Below are positions 43,413 to 58,400 of a DNA stretch of 64,000 nt, in pieces (position 1 is the stretch's first letter; the number at the start of each line of letters is the position of its first letter). The notes under the pieces are model-generated. The model was not told where the DNA came from and searched no databases. It saw nothing but the letters and a program-made list of their open reading frames with translations. The DNA comes from Saturnia japonica (lineage: Eukaryota; Arthropoda; Insecta; Lepidoptera; Saturniidae): contig CM065313.1 in assembly GCA_033032175.1 (NCBI GenBank), forward strand, positions 20,194,327 to 20,258,326, in the 5' to 3' direction. The position numbers were made by a program, and so were the translations under genes.

Positions 43413-46400
43413 GTGAGTAACGATCATTGCCTACGTATTATGTTGATAAGATATATATACAACTTAATACAAGATGTTTCGATGGAATGTCGGTATTAGA
43501 TGCGTGGAATTACTGATTTCTCCGGCGTTGATCTGTCCCACGACATATTAATCATTAGGCAAACATTACAGTGGAAACTTGTTTTATCATGTACTAATTT
43601 GTATGTGAAATAATAATTTGCTATTGTGTAGGATATTTCTAATTTAATTAACCTCAAAGAGATGATATTACACAATCAATTATTTATGATTAATACAATA
43701 AAAAACACATATTTTATCTCATACTACATCAATAAAATATGTGATCAAAGTTCTTACATTTTAAATGAATCAACAAGAATTTCAGTTCTCAGTGTTATAA
43801 TAGAAAAATACTTTATGTGCTAATTTTATTAAAGTGTAAATATTGATAGTGTGATGTCAGCCTTAGAAAGTAAAAGTGGATACTCTGTGTAAATGTGTGC
43901 TGTGATAATGTCATATTTTAAGAGCCATAGATGAGTTTGTTATGGCTTATCATTGCTAAACTATGGAGATAAATTTGTGATAAGATCAGTTACTCTTTCT
44001 TGAGCAATTATGTATACTAAATTTATTTCTAACCATAGCAATAATAATAAATATGGGAAATAGTAGACTTCTGTAATAACATTTTGAAAACTATGTGCTA
44101 CAAAAATAACATTATCTGTTCCTATAAAAGAATAAAGTTGTGTGCTATTATGATGAATTTCATTACCTATTTCATATTAATGTATCAATTTTCTCTATAT
44201 GAGTTTAATTGATTGTACATTAATATATAAAGATATATAAATATAATTATAATAATATTTAAACAATTATGACAAAGTATTTATCTACTTTTTTTAAAAT
44301 GAATTTGAAAAGGCTTAAAAAATTTCTTGTACTATGATCAAAAAGGAATTATTATGGGGTATGCTATAATACACATTAAAAAACAGGTCTGATACACTTA
44401 TTTAATAGCTGCAACACAACATTAATTGATTTGTAAATGCTGCAGTGTCATCTGTAATATGTAGGATACCTAACTGGTCACCAACTTACAACAGAGATAT
44501 TATTATTATATGTATTTGGGCCCAATAAAATGGTCTCAATGAATAGGTTACTTAAGTTGAGAGTTTATTAGATTTCCAATTTACCTTGTTACTATTTGCA
44601 ACATCATCTATTTGAAGATGTGCAAAGACATTTTGTTAGATTATACCATGTAAAGAAGTTCTTGCTTATTTTCTAAATAATGAGTTTCCGTGGTAGGACA
44701 GTTTCTAATGCTGGTCTAGTTAGCCTAGTTACCTTCAAGTTGAATATGTCACCAAGAATCTATTGTTGTTTTCTGTGAATACCGTCTCTAGGTTTAGTGT
44801 TGACAACATTGTTATTTAACATTGGGTAAAAGTGTGGTGAATGCTGAACCTATAAAATTGGAAATTTAGAAGCCCTCTTGAAGGATGGTAGTTAACTTTG
44901 TCCTATCTTTTTTAAAATACTAAGTTACGAATCCCCTAAAAAAGAGTCCAGTTGATCATGTTACTAAAAAAAATTATTACCACATTTCTTTATTAAACAT
45001 AACAATATATTAAAGTTTATATTTTAATTTTATATTTGTACTATTGAACAACAACATTTTCTTTATCAACTTTATTGCAGAGAATAACCCGCATGTCCAA
45101 GTCAATACTTAAGACTCCATTTGGACCATTTTATAAATCATTAATTTAGATAATAAATTATATGATCAAGTTTGAAGTTTTAATAAGTATGTTCTAAAAC
45201 TATACTATACATAAATGATGCTATAATTATAGGTGAACATTACAGTATACAAAATAAACATGTACATGAAATATGTAAATAAGTAAGTACAATAATTATA
45301 AACCCTTTGTTGTCAGTTTGTAGGAGGTCATTAGAAATTCATAAAAACTGACATGCTATACACATCATTATGAGTGATGATAATGTACTGACAAATTTAT
45401 TGATTGTCTTATGATGACAATCTCACATGATGGTTAAGTGATGATGTGGCTGAAGATGGTAACACATGTAGACTACAGAATGCCATTTATCAGGCACACT
45501 TGCAAATCTTGCTCCCCTCCTCCCGGCTATTTTAAAGATAAAAATGCTTATTGTGGGTGTTCCTTAGAAGATAGATTTATACTCTTGCTAACTTTTTGAA
45601 GGTCTACAGTTATTTTGTATAATAATTTGTTGCATCCTCTTTATGGTTTACTCAGCGTGAGCCATGTAAGCACCTAAGTTGAATCACCATAACCAGTTTT
45701 TTTATTTGCACGGAAACTTAATTTATTTTCTAAAATAAAAGTAGCCTAAGGTACTCTTTATATCATAAACTATCTACCATTGAAAGTCCCCTCAAAATCG
45801 GCCCAACCATTTAGGAGATTAACTGGAACAAACAGACAGACAAAAAAATGGGTTTAATTTCAGATATATTTTCATATGCGTTTAGTAAAAAAGCTGTTAT
45901 TATGACAATACAAACAAACACTTTGTTTTATTTTATGCGATCAGGTTTCGGATTTCTTGCTATCTCTTCATCATAACTGAGATGTTTTCCAAACAGATGG
46001 TAGTGAGTTCAAATTCATAAGTGAATATACCCTGGGAGCCTAAATTGAATAAAGAATTAATTTTGATAAATATTTTCAATTATTTAGGAATACAGTGAAC
46101 ATCTATGTTTAATCTAAGAATTACCTTTGGGCAGTAAATTGTTATACATGTACTCTTTTTTCTTCATATTTGTTTGATTTCTCCTATGTTTGCAGATACT
46201 CGGCTATATAAGCAACGCTCTTGATCTAAGCGGAAATGATAATGCTTTGGTTAGTTATGTTTTGAGAATGAAATGGTTTTTTCATTACATCCTGTAGTTA
46301 GACCCACTATTTGTCTTAAATGATCTTGTCCTAAAAACTTTTTTTTTTTGTACTCTAATAATAAAATGTGAAAATAGTTCAGTTGTGTATAAGATTAACC

Positions 46401-49400
46401 ATGAAACTTAAGTTGTTATTTAAACCTTTTTTACTGATATTTAGCTAGTATTAGTAGCTTGAAATTAGTGCTTTTGCTGTTGTTTTATCCCTTTCCACTC
46501 CTTCCCTCATTTGCCCTTGTAAAAGTAATTTTTTCATAATATTATACGTATTTCCGTAATTGTAATATAACATCTTATACCTAATCTATTATATCATTTC
46601 TGTTTTTCAGTTTAACTTTAAACATAAAATATCTCTAATACATAATTTAGTACTCTGTGAAATTGGAGTTACATACATAATAAATCTTCTTTAATAAGTC
46701 ATAAAAGATACTTCTGTCCTAGGTAATTTCCACTAATTTTCAATATTGACACATGAGTGATATTATTAACATATGTATTTATTCTGCAAAATTTACAAAA
46801 TTACCAAATTAAATTAAGTTGATGTTTTTCTTATTTTACAACTCTTGCTTATGTAACGAGCGGTCGTAGGTAATTATTTAAAAATTACTACCGAGACAAC
46901 ATACTGTTTACTTTAGTGTAATGTGTAGTGCTGTGACGTAATGACGCGCTACCTACCTCGTCTCCGCCAATGTCTGTCGCCACGTACGACGGTTACGCAC
47001 GAATTTGTCGTACTATAGTCAGATAAAAAAAAAGTGTTTTATAGCCTACTTATTGAGGAAGGTTATAAACTTTATAACTTTGCGCTCTGATTCGAAGGAG
47101 CTGAGGAGTAACTAAGAGCGTCAAGCAATCTGGATGTATGGGAAGTGAGAACAAACACCGCGCCGCCAACAATTAACACAAACAAATTATTTTAATTTTT
47201 CATTATCTCCTATACTATGTGTTCAAATAACATGCTATAAAGGGCAAAATATAACTTCATAAAATTGTCTTTATAAAGAAGTAATTTTTTCGATATATAT
47301 ATTATAGGCTATGTGGTCTTATTGCGCCGGACTTTTTTTAGATATACTAAGGGCCAATATTTTTGTAGAACATTGTATTTACATATCATTAACCATTACG
47401 CCAGCGCACGCAGATAAAGCAGTTCGGGAGGGCTCCCAATTCCGATTTACTTAAGAAAATCAATATTTAAGGGTAGCTGAGAGTTGTTATACAAGAATTT
47501 TTCGAATCCGACTGGTACTTAGTTTCAGAGATTAGCGTGTTTACACAAACAAACATATAAAAAATTCTGATTTATTATATTAGTAGATTATACTTTATAA
47601 TATTTATAAAGAAATAGTGCGTGTATTGTGAGTTTTTGTATACATATGTGGAAACCGTGGAGCGTAACCTTTGGAACCACTGCACTGCATCTACTTGAAA
47701 AATTATTTTCGCATTATATCGCCCAATTACTAGGAAAGGTTCTAAACTATATAACATTACGCTACGATCCTAAGGAGTGGAACAGTGACCATTAACGTCA
47801 AGCATTCTTGCAAAATGTAGACAAGTACGGGAACATGACAACGATAGACTACACGGGTGCGTTGGCAGAGTACGGCGCGGTGCGGTGTAAAGTCTATTGA
47901 ATAAATTGAACACGGATGAAACCGCAGGGAACTGCTAGTCTATAATAAAGGAAATGATTGAATGAACTGGATATAATAAAAATAATAATGAAATAAAAAG
48001 TTCAATAAATCATAACGTATTGAAAAGTAATTTTAGCGAAAACTGAATCAATTTGCGACATGTATTTCTTGAGTAAATAATATGTAATCAAATCGTTTCC
48101 TATATAGCGTGTTTAGATTTCGCGTAATATAGTATACTAGCTGACCCTCGCAACTTCGTCTGCGTTACATAATGGAAGCTCTCAAAAGGAATATATTTTC
48201 CCCGTTTTCGCAACATTTGTCATTGATGCTCCGCTCCTATTAGTTGTAGCGTGATATTATATAGCCTATAGCTTTCCTAGATAAATGGGCTATCCAACGC
48301 TAAATTCGTTCGGGTATTAGTGGCAATTTTAAAATTTGCCTGTGTAACTCGATACGTTAGATTTACTTACCGTTGAAACCTGCATATAACTATGTCGGAG
48401 GAAGGAAGTAGGCAAGTGGGACGGACCGCTTTATCTCGTTAGTGGTCACTGCACCGATGTCACATGAATACACAGCTATATGGAAACTGAATGAGGGAAA
48501 TTGTTAGAATACTTAACAAAATCGTTATTATTTAAACCGATAAAGTATAATCATATCACATTCATAAAGAATGCATAGAGTTGGTTAACAGACACGTCTA
48601 GGTGGAGCAATCGTGCGCGGCGGTTGCGAGCCCTAGCTGGTGTACACTCGCTTGGGACACGCCATTACAGGTTGACCCATTTTATTACTTTTAGATTTGG
48701 TTCGCAATTACCTACCAGGAATCTCCTTGAATCCGTTTACAAGAGTATTTGGAGAAACCTTTTTATAGCGTTAATAAAACGAATTGCACCGAAAATTTAA
48801 TAGTATTTATATAAACTAGCGGTCGCCCAATGATCGAAATTTTAATCATAGACCATTTTCTGTTTGACATTTGCAGTATGAACATAAACAATGAATATTA
48901 TATATATCACTTGCTGTCACTTTTCATTGTTGTCAATGTTTTGGGGGGTCTAAGTTCAATGGCACTGGTCAGGTTAGGAATCGCAGTACTACATTATTTT
49001 ATTTCATGTATTAGTAACAGATATTATAGATAAATTTTAGCTTCCTGCACTCCTTCTCCATATAAACTTTAACGATACCAAATCTCACAGATTTCCGTGC
49101 ACTCAATAAATACACTTAAAAGGTGTCCAAAGTTTTCTTCTCACGTATTAAATATAAATATAATGTAACCATTCTTATTTTGATACATAAATTTGTTTTC
49201 GTATATTCGTAATTACTATTTTTGTTTATACTGAAACGATTTAACGTTGGTAGAGGTACTGTAAAGTGGTGTAACATGACCCAATAACAGTAAGGTGGTA
49301 GCCAATAGACTAAGAAAAAAATTGTATGTGGCAACCCGTGGCATTTTAAGTTACGTATATTGAAATGAGAGTGCCATTTCGCGAAACTTTTTTTTACGTT

Positions 49401-52400
49401 TGTACTACGTTTTTAAAATAATGATTGCGTTGAGGAGCCCGGTAATTTACAGTCTGACAATATCATCTGGCCCACCTAGTTCCATCTTCTGTCTTTTAAA
49501 AGATGACCTCTCTGTGGATACTTTAATTTCTCATTTCACTAATGCCCCATTTCTGATATACTTCTAACTCCAGTTCATCTGTCCGACAGCGTTATCGATT
49601 TCATAATTCGTCAAAATGCGTTTCTGACCACACCGTTGTAATATAAACTTCATTTGAACATGGTTAACTTAACTGACCAAGATGGGGCGTTTATCTAAGT
49701 GTACCTATGTTTTCAATTTTCGTTAATTGACAAATTTTCACTTAGAGTATTATAGTATAAACACAGTGAAAGAGTATAGTTCTCTAAAAATAAGCAATTA
49801 ACAATATCCGTATCGATGGCATTGAATATTGTGAACAAATTCTATGTAATTACAAGAGTAGATAAAATGTTTATAATATGAAATATTAAGATTAAAACTA
49901 ATTTTAAATATAAATCACTGTGCGTTTCATGTCATTCAGTGATATCGTCGGTTGTCGTGGTACATCACGCGCGTACGTCATTACGAATTCATATGTACTC
50001 ACCGATTGGATCACGAATATGACTCAAAGATGTTCAGGCCTCGAAGGAAAATAAAGGAAACACAAACCGTAGGCTATTTGCGCGTCTGAAGCAGTGGCTC
50101 CCAACATTTTGCTCATTTACCATGAATTGATGAATTTTGTTTTAACAAAAACGTGTAGCTAATGCCTTTTGCACTTTTGTTAAAACTGTGGTTTAAGTTT
50201 GAATTAAAGTCGAATGCGGTTCCCTTTTATTATTCGCTGAATAATTTAATGAATAATAAATTTTAAAAGTGACCTGGATATTCCATTATTACTAATTTGA
50301 GAAAGTAAACATCTTCCTCCATGTATTAAGTAATTCTTGAGCCATTGTAAATTTGCAGTCGTTAGTAGGTAGTAAAGTATTTTTGTATTGTGGGTACTTC
50401 TTACGAAGCCATGGAAATCCTTAAAATTGATTAGGGAATGTATCCTTGATTATTGGCTATAATCTGCTTTATTAACTACTCTTATGATATTTCTATTACT
50501 TCACTTATCTAGACTGAACGGATTTAATAATCTACTTATTATTTTCATTTTCATCATTACCTAGTATAACTTGTTAACTTTTAGTTTCACAAATAAGGAG
50601 CAAGACATTTTATAGTATCATAATTAGATTCGATTATCTTTTCTGCGAGTTATTGAATGTTTACTTTTTCTCTTTATAAGTACATCGTAGTTCCAATTGG
50701 ATCTAACTTGGGAATTCAAGATTGATATGAATTATGTAGTGTTTGCCTATTATGGTAACTACTCTGTAACAGGCGTGTAAATAACATGATTGTATTATTA
50801 GACTAAAAGTGAATGAAAATTTATGTTATTTGAACAATGGCAAAGGTTGAGCACCGCTAGCTTAGTGTCTGAGGTGAGCGCGCGGCGGCCTTGGACTCAG
50901 GGCGCACCGGCGCTTGCGCATCCCCGCAAGGCGCGAACCGTGCGACCGCCGACCGTTCAGTTCAAATTCTACCGGCGCGTCCGGCAGACGCGGCTTACGT
51001 GCCGCCATTATCGCAACCCTTTGTTAACAAACCCACCCCTAGTGATTTGTGACTATAATCCAGTGCGTGTGACAACATAAACATACAACATGGTAGCCGG
51101 TGGCAAACAGGTGTGTTACATAATACTTGTCCAAAGGACAGTCATGTACTCTGCCATGCGATGACGCTAGGCTCTCAAATTGCTTATTATCTGCAGAGTG
51201 CAGAGATAAAGTAGACTTTTCTTAGAAATATCTCGTAATGCATCCATTAGGTACTAAATATTGATTATTTTAGACATTTACAATTCAAATAACTTGTTTT
51301 TAATCCTTGTATGAGTCATGTGATAAGAAGTATCGCATCATTGCAAAAGTTACCTTAGCAACAGTTGCCGAAGAGTCAATTGCCAAACGATTCTTCAACC
51401 GAATAAATTACTTATATTCTGTACATAGGGTTTTGAACGTTTTGGCTAAAATTATAAAGCTGCGCTGATGTCATCGTGTAAACCAAGAATATCCAAGATG
51501 GAGTCGGCATATAGCCTGTATAGTATATTATTAATTTTGCGTCGTGCAAACGGTCTTAACCGTCGTTTTATCGCCTGTCCCTTTCTTGAAGGCTTGTAAG
51601 AAAAGGAACAGAAAGGGTTTCCTGTTTGACCAAGGGTCCACTTTCCTTTTCGTTTTAATCGTACATTTATCTATCTATAACCTTTACCTTTAAATTTACT
51701 GCGATCTATACGAAATGAGATTCGTTGTAATTATGATGCTTAATTCAAGACTTCCAAAGAGGACGTAAATTTTCGATTTTCTTTATCTAATTCACGTACA
51801 TGAATTAATATAATGGATGCTTTATCTAACTAATCGTAGACAACGTAATTTTTATCAATAGTTCAATAAAAAAAATTATCATTTCATATTTTGTTTATTC
51901 GTTGCGAATTGATGCGAACACTTATAAAAACATCGAATATCTTAAAAGGAATGCACAGTTTGCCTGTACTATCTTATTCGCGCTCTACAGTCTTAATATT
52001 ATAATTATATGTAAAGAAATGTTATGTAACTACATTCTTAAATTTAATGTCTACAAATTCAATTTTTTCTATGATAATTCAATTAAGAATAATTTAACTG
52101 CTGAGTAATTGTTGCTCATCAGTGTTAACTTTAACCATGTACATCGTATAAATCCTCAAGGTTTTTCCTTGTAGCTCTGAAAGCTTGTTTAGCGCGACAA
52201 AAACTGTTAGTCGCTGGTTTTTCAACAATGTCCTCAACAGAATTCAGCATTTAACCGTTAATTTTGATTAGATAAACGGATAATATAATTATCGTACAAA
52301 AGCACATTTGGAAGCGCATTCCACGCAGTGTAACCTTGGGGAATTTAATATAAAAATTTACATCACATCATTAATATGTTTATATACTTTGAAAGTTCTC

Positions 52401-55400
52401 ACAATAAATTTAGATTCAATTAATTAACGTAGGGGTAATTGACGTTTTTTTTTTCAGTTTTAAAAGTACTAGCGGTCGCTAATCACAAACTAATTTCTGT
52501 TTGACATTTGCAGGTATGAACCTAAACAATGAATATTATATCACTTACTATCACTTTTCATTGAGTGACAATGTTAATATTTTGGGGGGTCTAAGTTCAA
52601 TGGCACTGGCCAAGTTAGGATTCGCAGTATTAATTTATTTTACTTAATATATTAGTAACAGATATTATAGAAAATTTTAGCTTTCTGCACTCCTCCATAT
52701 AATCTTTAACCATGCCAAATCTCAGTGTTCCGTGCAGGCAAACTCTTAAAAAGGGGTATAAAGTTTTTGCTTCACGTATTAATATAATGTTAATAAGTAC
52801 TACCTACTGCATTTTACATTTTTTATCGTATTCACAATTACCTATACTTTTAATAATTATATTTATTTATACTTATCTTATACGGCTTAATACTCATGTT
52901 TAATATATCGATTGTCTGAGATCAAGATGATCTAATCTAGTTTCCAATTTTGTCATTTAAATATAATTATGTATTTTGCTATAATATAAGGACTATGAAA
53001 AAGTTTCTTCAATTTACCTATCATAAATTGAACTTTAAGATTTATTTTGTATACTGTCTATTTTTATTTATGTTTATTAGGGTATCATCTAATTATGTTC
53101 ATAACTCATCAATAATATATATTATTTGACTTTTACTATTTAATATTTTTTTGCTAGTTTGAGGTCTGCCTCTATCCTTCCTACTTCTATCTTTCCTTTC
53201 CTTCCTTAATTCCTTATTATAAGTGACAATTGCTTAGTACATTTCTTTTGCCATTTATATTCTTTATTAAAAAAATTAAAACAACATTAGGACTTGGATC
53301 TTTAATTTATAAAGAATTTTAATAATGATGAAGTTGCATTATTTTATCGCAACGCCAACATGTAGGTATTTTGTCTTTGTAACTATTAAACGTGTTAAGA
53401 GATCAAGGCAGGTGATAATAATTTTCTGCATTATCATTACAACCGGTGAATACTTGCTGGCCTTGAGGGTCATGCCGTGACAAATGACAGGAGACCCTGA
53501 TTCAAAACGTCTTTTCCTAGTTCGTAGTTCTTACGATATTGGTATTGCTGTGATCTCATTTCCTTCCTACACATAAACTTGCATATTTCCAATAATTTTT
53601 GCAGGCTTATCTTAGGCCAGTTAAAATACTAAAGTTGTGTGTTCGGCCAAATGACAAGAAATATTTAAAGAATCTAAAATAGTTGCACCTATGTATCTTT
53701 TGATGTGTAATGAGGTTAAGTTAAAGAAAACAGAACTCTAAATAATTGTTGTCGTTTAAAACTAACTTGAATCAATGATCTAGAATCTAGACGAATGATT
53801 TTCAATCGAAATTTTCTTAAAATATATCTATGAGCTGAACCTTGCTTAAATGTACTAGTATAGAGGAATTTGAAAGAAAACTACTTATTTTAGTCACACC
53901 ATTGGTTCCTCCCTTTTATAAGGTAAGACGTGTAAACAAATACAAAGACGGCATCATTATCGCCGCACTAGAATATAATTTGATAGACGATATGCTCAGT
54001 GCTCATATGGAGCCGTTTCACTCGCACATCGCTGCGATTTCTAACATACGAAATTTCTTTTTCTATCACCTTTACAATTAGCATCGCATCAGTCACTGTA
54101 TGCCCATATCGCTGTCAACTGTCTTGTCAATATACTGAACTTGGTAGGTGGAGATATTTACGATTTTTGTCTGATCACGGTATGTTTTTTCATTGTCTAT
54201 GTGCGACTTTGCCTTTACGTTAAGATGTTATTCCATTAGTGTATTTAGATTAAAATGTTGCTGAAATGTACCACATTATTTAATTAAAAAAAAATCTTGT
54301 TCCTACGCGTAATATACAGATAAATCAAAATCAAAAAAAATATTAAAAAAAAAAGAATGAAGTTCTCAATTCGATTGTATGTTTTTTGTAGATGTTTAGC
54401 CATAACTTCTTTGTTTATGAACCGATTTAGATGATTCTGTTTTAGTTAGAAAAGGAATACCTCAAGCGTAGTTCCGTTTTAATTTCATTGGCATTGGTTC
54501 TTCGACATCGAAGATACACGGGAGAACTCCTCAAAATCAATGAAGTTGGTTTTCTTTTTTGTTATAAAGTGTTGTTCTGGATTGTATCAGTGATGTAGAA
54601 TGTATTTCTAATTATACTCAGCTAAATAATTGTACAAATCTTAGCGACAAGTTACGGTAATATTTCTATTTTCGTAACACCTGCTGACACGCACAGCTGT
54701 TGCTTCTGTTACACTACTTCCCCTCCTGAACCTTAAAACGCGGCTGACGTAAAGTTTTGAAATAGTTTAATCATTGGAATAAACAAGATATCATTAGAAC
54801 AATTATTATAAACTTGATGCTAGTTTTACGGATTAAGGTTTCTTGATTACGATCAACCTTTCGTTTTTAATGGTCATTCACATGATATGTATTACTTTAC
54901 CATCAAACGGAAAATAAAATGCTAGGTTTTTAATGATTATAAAAAACGGAAAACTTGGGTTAGAAGAACTGTCAGACATGTAAAAAATAAATGTATTACA
55001 TTGCTTTAAGTCGCTGACAAATTTTCTCAGGCTGTTTGTTCACAATAAAGTTACTATGAGTTGCAAGATTAAAGTGTATATTTTCAAGTTATTACTCAGT
55101 TTACCTTGGCCGCCATGTCACTTCCTATACATCTTGGCAACAAGGTGATGTCGCTGACTTAATATTATGTACGAAGACAATCGACAAGGTGTAATAGAAT
55201 TTTAAATATAATGGAGGATTGGCTTTGTACTTAATTTTAAATCATTAGAATAGTAAATGACAAAGTCCATTATTGGCGCAAAAAATAAAGGATGGAAATA
55301 TAGAACATGGTTTTAGAGAACGTTAAATTGTTTATGACCGTTTTTAGATTTAGAATATCTATCGATACTTAGCTGCTGTTGATCTGCTGAAACTTTCAAA

Positions 55401-58400
55401 GAACCGTCAATGGTGCTTCATCGTCATTGTCAGCCTCTATCTGACCACTGCTAGAATTAAAACTCTCAAGGATCTTTAGTCCTCGGCATTCAGTCACCCC
55501 GTTGCGTTGCCAAAACGTGGTCTCCATCCCAGAACTTGTCTAATAGTGCTTAGAGATTAAATTTTTCTTACAGTTTTAACTCTAGTTTTAAACATAACGT
55601 TAAGAGACATTTGAGCAGCTTGGCATGGTAGCCACAATTGACAATAGATGTAGAACCCTCGATGGTCGCTGTTGTCTTTAAATAACATTGTGCTTACCAT
55701 CAGGTACAGTTCCGACACTTTCTCGTGTTACGATAAATTAAGTTTTTTTTAAGATCCTAATTTTATCGCTAAAGTTATGCCAGTCTCATCATAACTTATA
55801 CTTACTACGCATACCAACAATAACTATAAACTTAAAAAACATAAATAAGACTACCAATTTCTCAGGAAGAAGACTTAATTACTTAATTAAAAAGAGAACT
55901 TAAAAAAATACACAACATTCTGGAAGCATTCGATGTTGGTTCTGTCAAAATAAAAAGATATGAGAGCTGATATTGCGTAATATTCCCTCAGTCTATCTGA
56001 CCATATTTCAAGGTAATGTAATTATACTCCCATACTCCAGTTTAAACTCACTTTGGGAAAGAAAATATACAAAATAATGAGTTAACCATGGGGCCGCACA
56101 TGTTGGCCGAATATAATTACTTTATGGTGTTGTATCAGTCATGCGCACATCTGCGTCGAGACAGCAATGATGTCATCAGTGTATCTCGTCTTGCGGTTTG
56201 CCTTAAACGATGCACTTATTGCTTCGAACATATTAAATATTTATTGATAAGTTATCTCGTAAATCCTGCGGGCCACGATTTAAAGTCTTTCCACGCAGTT
56301 TTAACAAGCCGGTTTAATTATATTATTCATTCATACTTGACATTACTAATTGTAGAACCTTTTTTGTGTTCTATAAAAACACCAATCACAGATATTAAAA
56401 AAAAACTTGTGGGAATTTGATTGCTAGCATCCTACCCTCTAACTATAACATTGATGATGGAAAATTGTAACGTGACAGCGCCCGAATGTATCAGGTGGAG
56501 GAAAAACATAAGTTTCTCAATCGTTCGAATGGATTTATTGATATTTTTTCCCTGTATATGAAATAATTATAGAATTTTAAACACAAAGTTTTTCCTCACC
56601 GATATACGTAAGTCAGAATTCTTTTCGACATATCACGTCGTTTTGTGTTAACTCACGCTTCAGGTCATATAAATAAGGCATATAAAATATATATTAAAAA
56701 AAAAAAACAAAAACAAGCCATGTCAAGTTCTTGTTCTCTTCGGTAATAATTTCCTTTGAACCTAAGATGTTTGTCTGTTTTGTAATAATGTTTTAGGGCA
56801 TAGCCGTTAAATAAGTCTACATAAGTTTGACAAGCAATCTTCAAGCAAGCCGTATTCTGGAATTGTATATCGCTGTTGAATTACCTACAAGGTTATCAAT
56901 ATATATATGTTACATGACATATGTTAACACCAGAAGAGACATTTTGATCTATTATCTGTAATTATGTTTTATAAACTAGCTAGCCCCGCATGCGTTGTTG
57001 TGCCCTTTCTAGTATTCAATAACTCGACCTCAGCACCACTGATCGCGTTCAGGCATAGCATAAACACCTTTTCCATGAAAAAACACCTGCATCTATCTAC
57101 CAACTTTCACGGTGTGATCACACGAAAGATGTTCGAGTCTATTAATCTATCTATACAATAACTAAAATTGAAGTGTCTCTTTGTAATATCAAAATAACAG
57201 CTTTTTACTAAATGCATATAAAAGTATATACGATACCTATAACAAAACACCAATTTTTTAAATTCTTGTCTGTCTGTTCCGGGTAATCACCGAAACGGTT
57301 GGACCGATTTTGACGGGATTTTCACTGGGAGATAGCTGATGTTATATGGAGTAACTTAAGCTATTTTAATTTAAGGGAAAAATAATTCGGGTTCCGCGCA
57401 TGTAAAAAAAACTTGGCATGGTGAATCAATTCAAAATAAATGGCTCATGCTGAGTAAACCATAAGAGATATATCCAATTAATGTACTATATAATTTTAGT
57501 TATTAAAAAGGCCTACAAAAAAGTCAGCGAGAGCATATGTCTATCTTCTAAGGGTCACCAACAAAAAAACCAAGGGTAGCAAGATTCGCGCGTGTGCCCG
57601 ATCCGCGGCATTATGTAGTCCACGTGAGCGCAGCCGCGAGCACAGTTAGAATAACAACAGGAGAATCAAGATCACCGGCATAGCTCTAAGAATAGCTAGA
57701 CGTAAGTGGCGAAGGGCGGAACACGTAGCTCGTAGAACGGATGGCCAATGAGGCTGAAGAGTGCTCGAGTGGCGGCTACGTACCAGAAGACGCAGCGTGG
57801 ACAGACCCGCCACCGTGGACCGATGACCTGGCAAAGGTTGCGGGGGAAGCCGTTGGATGCGGGCAGAACAGGACAGAAACGGTTGTTGTGGTGTTCTTTA
57901 GTGGAGGCCTTTATAGATCCAATAGTGAAAGCTGAAATCATGATGATGATACCAAATTCCAATTCTATCTTTAATTATATATATTATAGATAGATTAACG
58001 CTAAGAGTGCTGGTAATAATACAATGCAAGAAATACACGAAAAAATCTTAGTACTACAAAACTTGGGAACTTGCATGTTCGTTTAAAAAAAAAACGACTT
58101 TAAAGAACTAAACTATTTATTAATGAATATGATGTATTCTTCATACGTGATAAAGTAACCGAAAGCATTTTATGATTTCACCATAATATAGTAATATTCG
58201 TTATTGTATTTCAAAATTTAGCAGTTAAATACTAAATAAATCCTTTGGATACAAACAAATTCTACTAAAGTAAATCGTTGTTTTGTATGTTCTTGTTAAC
58301 GAAGAAATCGAAGTAATGTGCCATACAGCCTGCGTAAACATCCGCCGTTTACATTCGCGATAACAGGACCACGACTGTCGGTCGCTACGCCTTGTTCCTT

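Larger units (their letters stand above)
43413..50822 (+). other. Moesin intron, proximal part
   Basis: AT-rich. It contains the reverse Helitron-like copy at 45435, the candidate cassette exon at 46196, a GC-richer repeat at 46860, and a cluster of CTAG-terminated elements between 47700 and 49150 (listed). Elsewhere I see nothing gene-like. Confidence 0.6.

Noticed and set aside
56088..56420. 110-codon plus-strand frame in the moesin intron
   Set aside because: One of the longest frames in the window but with no recognisable motif, no promoter and ordinary intronic composition. It would need transcript support.
57741..57993. Overlapping plus- and minus-strand frames of 60-90 codons
   Set aside because: All are alternative frames of the RTE-type LINE relic, which has the recognisable HVARRTDGQ and RWMRAEQDR motifs in a third, broken frame.
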